Shown: one piece after another, positions 59,401-64,000 of the stretch
Layout: every line of letters begins with the position of its first letter
How positions within the stretch are numbered: the stretch's first letter is position 1
Assembly: GCA_037200045.1 (NCBI GenBank)
Contig: JBBCHM010000002.1
Location: 1,167,241 to 1,231,240, forward strand
DNA from: Rhizomicrobium sp.
Lineage (GTDB): Bacteria > Pseudomonadota > Alphaproteobacteria > Micropepsales > Micropepsaceae
Direction of reading: 5' to 3'
Length of the DNA: 64,000 bases
Translations under genes and position numbers: made by a program
The notes under the pieces: model-generated
Seen by the model: only the letters and a program-made list of their open reading frames with translations
What the model was told of the DNA's origin: nothing
The model's database searches: none

Positions 59401-59401
59401 G

Positions 59402-60529
59402 TCAGCCTTCCTTGCGCGCGCTGATCGCATACCAGCGATTGGCGCCGTGGATGCCGGCGAGATCGTGCTCGACGATGTCCGCCGGCGTGAAACCGGCCGC
59501 CAGCATGTCGGCCGTCAGATCCGCCGTCTGATAGGTGTGCCAGTGCACCTCGCCGTTGAACCCGGTGTCCCAGTTGCGTTCGACCTGGTGGACCAGCGTC
59601 GGCAGTTTGCGAATGGCGACATCCTGGTGCACCACGACGCCGCCGGGACGGACGACGCGGAATGCCTCCTTCATCATCGCCTGGCGTTTCTCGGCGCCGA
59701 TCTCGTGCAGCAGATTGTGCGATACGACCAGATCGAACGTGCCGTCTTCGAATTTCAGCGCCGAGGCATCCATCTGGTGAAAGTGCACGGCGACGCCCAG
59801 CGACTCGGCGCGCGCATGGGCGTAGCGCAACATGCCCGCGCCGATGTCGACGGCGTGAACCTCCGCGTCCGGATATTGCGCGGCATAGGCGGCGGACGCC
59901 GAGCCGGCGGAGCAGCCGATGTCGAGGATGCGGCGCGGCGGCGCGACGTCGGGAAATTTTTCGTCGAGCAGGCGCACGACGACGGCGGCCTTGCTGTCGC
60001 TGCGGCCGATGCCCTGGCCGAAGGCGAAGACGTTGCCGCCGGTCTCATAGAGCGCGCCGGCCACGACATCGTCGGCGCCGCGATCCAGCGCGTAGCCGCC
60101 GGGCTGCAGATGGATATCGACATCCGCGACTTCGGGCGACGGACGGTAGGCCGGATCGAGATCCAGCGAGCCCTTCTTGTCCGGCGCGTTGATCAGGCGG
60201 AGGGTGGCCGCCGAGATGCGATCGATGTCGGCATAAAGCGGCTCGCCCACCGAAACCCAGATCATCTCCTGCGCCGCGCGGTTGGCCGCGCTCCACAGCC
60301 GGTAGCCGGGCGACAGGAACAGCGCCTCCTCGACATCGTCGGGCGATTGCGGCTGGCGGCCATGCTTCTCGGCGAAGGCCGGCGCGCCTTCGCGCGCGAA
60401 AAGATCGACATTGCCGGGCCGCACACGCGTGTTGAGGAAGCGGCGCATCGACACCACCGCCTCCTGCCGCGCCTTCTGGTCGGCGCTGGTCGCGGGAAGA
60501 AGCTCGTGCTGGAGATCGCGGACCTTCAT
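59402..60529 (-). CDS. Class I SAM-dependent methyltransferase
   Basis: This 375-aa protein has a methyltransferase domain from about residue 185: RRILDIGCSAGSASAAYAA (motif I), VHAVDIGAGML, FDLVVSHNLLHEIGAEKRQ and GGVVVHQDVAI. The N-terminal ~180 residues form a separate domain I do not recognise, containing PAFAEKHGRQP and ALFLSPGYRLWSAANRA. The substrate is unknown. It is paired with the small helical protein. Confidence 0.82.
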   Translation of the reverse strand: MKVRDLQHELLPATSADQKARQEAVVSMRRFLNTRVRPGNVDLFAREGAPAFAEKHGRQPQSPDDVEEALFLSPGYRLWSAANRAAQEMIWVSVGEPLYADIDRISAATLRLINAPDKKGSLDLDPAYRPSPEVADVDIHLQPGGYALDRGADDVVAGALYETGGNVFAFGQGIGRSDSKAAVVVRLLDEKFPDVAPPRRILDIGCSAGSASAAYAAQYPDAEVHAVDIGAGMLRYAHARAESLGVAVHFHQMDASALKFEDGTFDLVVSHNLLHEIGAEKRQAMMKEAFRVVRPGGVVVHQDVAIRKLPTLVHQVERNWDTGFNGEVHWHTYQTADLTADMLAAGFTPADIVEHDLAGIHGANRWYAISARKEG

Positions 60530-60591
60530 GGAGACACCTCGCTTTACGCATCAAGCAAAGCAGATCGGCCGGGGCGCCGCAATCGTTTTGC

Positions 60592-60612
60592 TTTATTAAT
60601 AGGACAAATAAA
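60592..60612. promoter_or_regulatory. AT-rich inverted repeat upstream of the methyltransferase
   Basis: TTTATT-N9-AATAAA lies in the 85-nt gap between the VOC gene stop and the methyltransferase start. It is strikingly AT-rich against its surroundings and is probably promoter or operator for the methyltransferase pair. Confidence 0.45.
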
Positions 60613-60614
60613 CC

Positions 60615-61544
60615 TCAGGCCTGGATGAGCTCGACGAGCTCGCCGGCGGCGCCGCGCACGGTGCAGGCGAGCCGCCCGTCATAGCCCGGCCCATCGCGCC
60701 GCGCGGGCGGCGCGATGGCGATGTCGCGCACGCGATCGAGGTCGGTGACGAGAAAGCTCGCCATGGCGTTGCCCGGCGGCAAATGGCCCGGCGCCACCGC
60801 GCGCGGGCCGGCGATGCGTCCTTCGCCCGTCAGATAGCCATCGATCTCGATCAGATAGCCATGCTCGCGCAAGCCCACGGTCGTGAGCGGAAACGTATCG
60901 TCGGGACCAAGTCCCTGCGCGGCGACGACGACGCCGGCGCGGCTGGCGCGGATCGGACGCTGCTTCATGTCGAAACGTTCGACATACCAGCGGTGCATCG
61001 CGGCGAAATCGGGGCCGGCGACCACCAGGATGAAAGGCCGGTCCACCGGCGCCGATGGCTTCGGCAGGATGGAGGCGTCACGGTCGCCGGTCTCGGTCGT
61101 GAAATAGAGGCACTCCTGCGCCGGGCCGATCACCTGCATGGCATGGATCGACGGCATCGCGGCCAGCGGGCGCGGCGCGCCGATGACGCGGAAGGGCGAA
61201 ACGGCCAGCCGGGCGTTGAGGGCGTCGAGATCGTCGACGATGATCTCGATCGCGTTCCACCCGAAGGTCGTGAGCGCGCGATAGGCCGGCGCCGGCGGCG
61301 TCCGCACGGCGCGGATGAACACCTGACTGTCGCCGGACGAATGCAGCAGGACATAGGGCTGGCCGGCGGCGGCCGGCGTGCCCCAGCTCCGCGCCAGCTC
61401 CGCCGCGACAAGGCCGCGCTCCGCCACGCGATAGCCCATCCATTCCGCATAGCAGCGCTCGAACGCCGCGAGATCGGGCGCGCCGACGGTCGCGAAGCAG
61501 AAGCGCAGAAGCTGCGGATCGGTATGCGTCGTCCAGTCGGCCAC
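60615..61544 (-). CDS. Two-domain VOC (glyoxalase/dioxygenase-fold) protein
   Basis: This protein of about 309 aa has two vicinal-oxygen-chelate halves: FCFATVGAPDLAAFERCYAEW onward, and RPFILVVAGPDFAAMHRWYVERF onward. Halves end in pairs such as NAIEIIVDDLDALNARL and MASFLVTDLDRVRDIAI. The GTG reading VADWTTHTD with GGAG 6 nt upstream is my start; an ATG at 61583 is possible. Family members are dioxygenases, epimerases or lyases; function is unknown here. Confidence 0.78.
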   Translation of the reverse strand: MADWTTHTDPQLLRFCFATVGAPDLAAFERCYAEWMGYRVAERGLVAAELARSWGTPAAAGQPYVLLHSSGDSQVFIRAVRTPPAPAYRALTTFGWNAIEIIVDDLDALNARLAVSPFRVIGAPRPLAAMPSIHAMQVIGPAQECLYFTTETGDRDASILPKPSAPVDRPFILVVAGPDFAAMHRWYVERFDMKQRPIRASRAGVVVAAQGLGPDDTFPLTTVGLREHGYLIEIDGYLTGEGRIAGPRAVAPGHLPPGNAMASFLVTDLDRVRDIAIAPPARRDGPGYDGRLACTVRGAAGELVELIQA

Positions 61545-61605
61545 GAGGGCTCCGCCGCAAGTTGGGCGCCGCGGCGCGAACATTCGGCCTAGGCAAGGAA
61601 TGATA

Positions 61606-61617
61606 TTATAATTATAA
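61606..61617. promoter_or_regulatory. Palindromic operator candidate upstream of the VOC gene
   Basis: A perfect 12-bp palindrome TTATAATTATAA sits in an AT-rich pocket between the GntR gene stop and the VOC gene start. It is a good candidate binding site for the adjacent GntR/UTRA protein, and its TATAAT also resembles a −10 box. Confidence 0.5.
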
Positions 61618-61663
61618 CAAATGGAGCGACGCAAGGAACAGCGCGATTTTCGATCCGGCCCGC

Positions 61664-62482
61664 CTAGATGATCTGCGGCTCCATGCGCGCCGAATTGAGA
61701 TCGAGCTTGATCTGGTAGCGGTCGTGGCGGAACTGCGCGAGGATGTGCTGGACCGGGCGGCCGTCCTTGTCGAACACCGTGCGACTGACGCGCAGGATCG
61801 GCGAGCCGATATCGACGCCCAGCGCCGCGGACAGCACCGAATCGGCCAGCGTGGCGGAGATCGTCTGCGTCGCCGCGCCGATGCGCACGCCCGCCTCCTC
61901 GATCAGTTGCAGCATGGGCGTGGTCTTGAGCGCGGTGCGCGTCAGCGACACGCCCAGGGACGCCGGAATGAAGCTGATGAAATAGCCGAGCGGCTTGTCC
62001 TCGAGCCAGCGCACGCGCACCACCCGGACCACGGGCGTTTCCGGTGCCACCTGCAGGGCGTCGGAGATCGGCGGCCTGGCGGGGACGGTTTCCAGCTCCA
62101 GCAGCCTGACCTGGGTGCTGCGGCCGAAATTCAGCAGCGACTCCAGCGCGGTGTCCAGATTGCCCTGGAACGGGCGCACCGGCGTCTCGAAGATCACGGT
62201 CGTGCCGACGCGGCGCTGGCGGGCGACGAGGTTGGCGTCCGCAAGCTCGGCCAGCGCCCGCCGCGCGGTGATGCGCGAAACGCCATAGCTCGCCGCCAGT
62301 TCCTGCTCCGTCGGCATGCGCGAGCCGTGGGCGCGCTCCCCGCTGGTGATTTCCTCGCGCAGCTGCATGAAAATCTGGTGGTAGAGCGGGACCGCCTGCA
62401 TCCGGTCGACCGCGTCGGCGTTGTTGTCCCCCTTCGGCTTCTGCAACGCCGGCCTCTCGATACGCTTCTTGCGATGAATCAT
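61664..62482 (-). CDS. GntR family regulator with UTRA domain
   Basis: This 272-aa regulator starts MIHRKKRIERPALQKPKGD, with GGGGAAAGC upstream. The winged helix-turn-helix (YHQIFMQLREEITSGER … LAASYGVSRITARRALAELA) is followed by a HutC/FarR-type UTRA ligand domain (PVVRVVRVRWLEDKPLGYF, GSPILRVSRTVFDKDG). UTRA regulators usually sense a catabolic substrate. It is divergent from the GlcG/HbpS-family gene and likely controls this island. Confidence 0.9.
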   Translation of the reverse strand: MIHRKKRIERPALQKPKGDNNADAVDRMQAVPLYHQIFMQLREEITSGERAHGSRMPTEQELAASYGVSRITARRALAELADANLVARQRRVGTTVIFETPVRPFQGNLDTALESLLNFGRSTQVRLLELETVPARPPISDALQVAPETPVVRVVRVRWLEDKPLGYFISFIPASLGVSLTRTALKTTPMLQLIEEAGVRIGAATQTISATLADSVLSAALGVDIGSPILRVSRTVFDKDGRPVQHILAQFRHDRYQIKLDLNSARMEPQII

Positions 62483-62553
62483 GCTTTCCCCGCCAACCGG
62501 CGGTTTTTGCACTCTATTCCTCGACCTCCGCAAGCGGAAAGGAGAATTGGCCG

Positions 62554-62952
62554 ATGAAAACCAAGCCCATGCTCGAATCGAACGATGCCGGAGCGATTCT
62601 CGACGCATGCCGGGCCGCGGCGACCGCCGCCGGACTGTCGGTCTCGATCGCGGTGGTCGATGACGGCGGCTATGCGCTCCGGCTCGAGCGCATGGACGGC
62701 GCGGGGCTGATGACGCCCGCCGTGGCGAGCGCCAAGGCGCGCACCGCCGCCCTGATGCGCGCGCCGAGCAAGGTCCTGGCCGATCGGGTCCGCAACGAGC
62801 CGGAGATCCTGCGCCTGACCGAATATCTGCCGATGCCCGGCGGGCTGCCGATCCTCGTGCAGGGCCATTGCGCCGGCGGCGTCGGCATATCGGGCGGCCG
62901 GCCGGAACAGGACGAGGAGATCGCGCGCGCGGGCCTCGCGGCGCTCGGCTGA
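62554..62952 (+). CDS. GlcG/HbpS family protein
   Basis: This 132-aa protein has the GlcG/HbpS core: ILDACRAAATAAGLSVSIAVVDDGGY, then ALMRAPSKVLADRV and LPILVQGHCAGGVGISGG. Family members bind heme or cobalamin precursors or accompany glycolate and diol use; several are pathway accessory proteins of unknown activity. Divergent from gntR, and convergent with the SDR gene 13 nt away. Confidence 0.83.
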   Translation: MKTKPMLESNDAGAILDACRAAATAAGLSVSIAVVDDGGYALRLERMDGAGLMTPAVASAKARTAALMRAPSKVLADRVRNEPEILRLTEYLPMPGGLPILVQGHCAGGVGISGGRPEQDEEIARAGLAALG

Positions 62953-62965
62953 GGCCGCTGGCCGA

Positions 62966-63817
62966 TCAATGCATCTCTTCGCCGCCGGATACATTCATCG
63001 CCTCGCCGGTGATGTAGCGGGCCTGGCCCGAGCACAGGAAGGCGCAGGCATTGGCGGCGTCGTCGACCTCGCCCACCCGGCCGAGCGGGATGCGCTCGCG
63101 CATGGCCTTCAGATAGTCGTCGACCGACAGGCCGCGCGCCTTGGCCATGAACTCGTTCTGCCAGGCGCCCAGGCCGGTGGTGACGTGGTTGGGGCAGACC
63201 GCATTGACGGTGATCTGGTGGACGCCGAGCTCGATCGCCGCCGAGCGCGTCAGCCCGACCAGACCGTGCTTGGATGCGACATAGGACGAGGTGAGCGCCG
63301 AGCCGGACTTCGCCGCGCGGCTGGCGACCGACACGATGCGCCCCGCGCCCCAGCGATCCTGCACGCCCTGGGCGATCATCTGCCGCGCCGCGTATTTCAT
63401 CGCGAAGAAGGCGCCGCGCAGATTGACGTTGAGCACGGTGTCCCAGCGCTCCTGCGTCGCCTCGATCAGCGGCCCGAACAGATAGCCGACGCCGGCATTG
63501 TTCACGAGGATGTCGAGCCGGCCGAAATGCGCGACGGCATGGCCGATCAGCGCCGCGACTTCGCTTTCCGCGCGCATGTCGGCCTGGAAGGTCGAGACAT
63601 GCGGCGAGACGCGCCTTATCTCGGCGGCGACCTCCTCCATCTCCGCCGTCGCGCCTACGCCATGGGCGGGCGCCATGTCGCCCACCGATTTGCCGATGTC
63701 GTGGATGACGACGCGCACGCCCTCCTCCGCCAGCCGGCGGGCGATCGCCTCGCCAAGGCCCTTGTGCCGGCCGGCGCCGGTCACGACCGCCACTTTTCCT
63801 TCGAGATCGGAATACAT
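62966..63817 (-). CDS. SDR family oxidoreductase
   Basis: This 283-aa short-chain dehydrogenase begins MYSDLEGKVAVVTGAGRHKGLG and has NNAGVGYLF, catalytic Ser in IVSVASRAAKSG, YVASKHG (YxxxK present) and a C-terminal ITGEAMNVSGGEEMH. It resembles 3-oxoacyl-ACP reductase-like dehydrogenases; the substrate is unknown. It starts 11 nt after the stop of the upstream oxidoreductase, so the two are one operon. Confidence 0.87.
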   Translation of the reverse strand: MYSDLEGKVAVVTGAGRHKGLGEAIARRLAEEGVRVVIHDIGKSVGDMAPAHGVGATAEMEEVAAEIRRVSPHVSTFQADMRAESEVAALIGHAVAHFGRLDILVNNAGVGYLFGPLIEATQERWDTVLNVNLRGAFFAMKYAARQMIAQGVQDRWGAGRIVSVASRAAKSGSALTSSYVASKHGLVGLTRSAAIELGVHQITVNAVCPNHVTTGLGAWQNEFMAKARGLSVDDYLKAMRERIPLGRVGEVDDAANACAFLCSGQARYITGEAMNVSGGEEMH

Positions 63818-63828
63818 CGCTTGGCTCC

Positions 63829-64000
63829 TTAGATTTCCATGGCTGTGCGGTAACCCTCGGCAGTCGCGCTGAGCACGGTGCGCGGCGCGCGGCAATCGCC
63901 GATCAGCCGGACATCGATACCAGCGGCGCGCAAAGGCGCGGCTAATGCGTCGTCCGGCATGCGCGCCGTCGCATAAGTGAACAGGGATACGTCCTGGACC
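63829..64000 (-). CDS. FMN/FAD-dependent oxidoreductase, C-terminal end (partial)
   Basis: Only the last ~57 codons are in the window; the gene continues past position 64000. The visible end (FTYATARMPDDALAAPLR, RLIGDCRAPRTVLSATAEGY, RTAMEI) has the GDCxAPR…A..EGY signature at the C-terminus of 2,4-dienoyl-CoA reductase/trimethylamine dehydrogenase-like proteins of the old yellow enzyme family. It lies directly upstream of the SDR gene. Confidence 0.7.
   Translation of the reverse strand, partial: VQDVSLFTYATARMPDDALAAPLRAAGIDVRLIGDCRAPRTVLSATAEGYRTAMEI

Overview
The window is high-GC, densely packed DNA from an alphaproteobacterium. The strongest pointer is the core block murA–DUF2948–hisD–UPF0262–LMW phosphatase–infA–maf–rng–yacG, an arrangement typical of Alphaproteobacteria. 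A large TonB-dependent receptor, a FadL-type porin and the absence of phage or IS genes also fit a free-living, nutrient-scavenging species. The genus cannot be fixed from sequence alone; Rhizomicrobium/Micropepsaceae-like or rhizobial relatives are plausible.

Layout. 0.1–5.1 kb (+): urease ureDABCEFG. 5.1–13.2 kb (−): guaD, allA, puuD, xdhC, xdhB, xdhA, uraH, read from uraH towards guaD. 13.2–15.6 kb (+): puuE, uraD, alc. Together these encode an apparently complete route guanine → xanthine → urate → HIU → OHCU → allantoin → allantoate → ureidoglycolate → glyoxylate + urea → NH3 + CO2. 15.6–21.5 kb (−): a pyrimidine (deoxy)nucleoside operon upp–deoC–duplicated ALDH–cdd–deoA, divergent from an omega-aminotransferase (+). 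23.1–27.0 kb (−): gpt, then gnd–zwf–pgl (oxidative pentose phosphate/Entner-Doudoroff entry). 27.3–30.8 kb: an SDR, a small outer-membrane barrel, tRNA-Phe and a FadL-type porin. 31.0–37.9 kb: the core block, closed by tRNA-Thr(GGT).

38.2–52.3 kb is an organosulfur island: a TauD-type dioxygenase, a TonB receptor–thiol dioxygenase–four-domain rhodanese operon, an SsuD-like monooxygenase, a LysR regulator, SsuA, SsuCB, and an unusual trio of ferredoxin, FrdA/AprA-type flavoprotein and peroxiredoxin. A related AT-rich motif lies in front of the receptor, ssuD, ssuA and ssuC, which suggests one regulon.

52.3–64 kb is a catabolic island: LeuCD-type hydratase, CaiB-type CoA transferase, HMG-CoA-lyase-like enzyme, cysteine hydrolase (amidase) and two PuuE/imidase-like deacetylase-fold hydrolases around one divergent promoter, followed by a methyltransferase, a VOC protein, a GntR/UTRA regulator, a GlcG/HbpS protein, an SDR and the end of an FMN/FAD oxidoreductase. 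I propose that it opens a cyclic imide or similar amide ring and converts the resulting dicarboxylate to central metabolites.

Quality note: ten single-base frameshifts fall between about 0.85 and 6.3 kb (ureD, ureC, ureF, ureG, guaD), mostly in homopolymers. I found none in the remaining 57 kb. Once repaired, every affected protein has normal length and intact active-site residues, so local sequence errors are more likely than decay.
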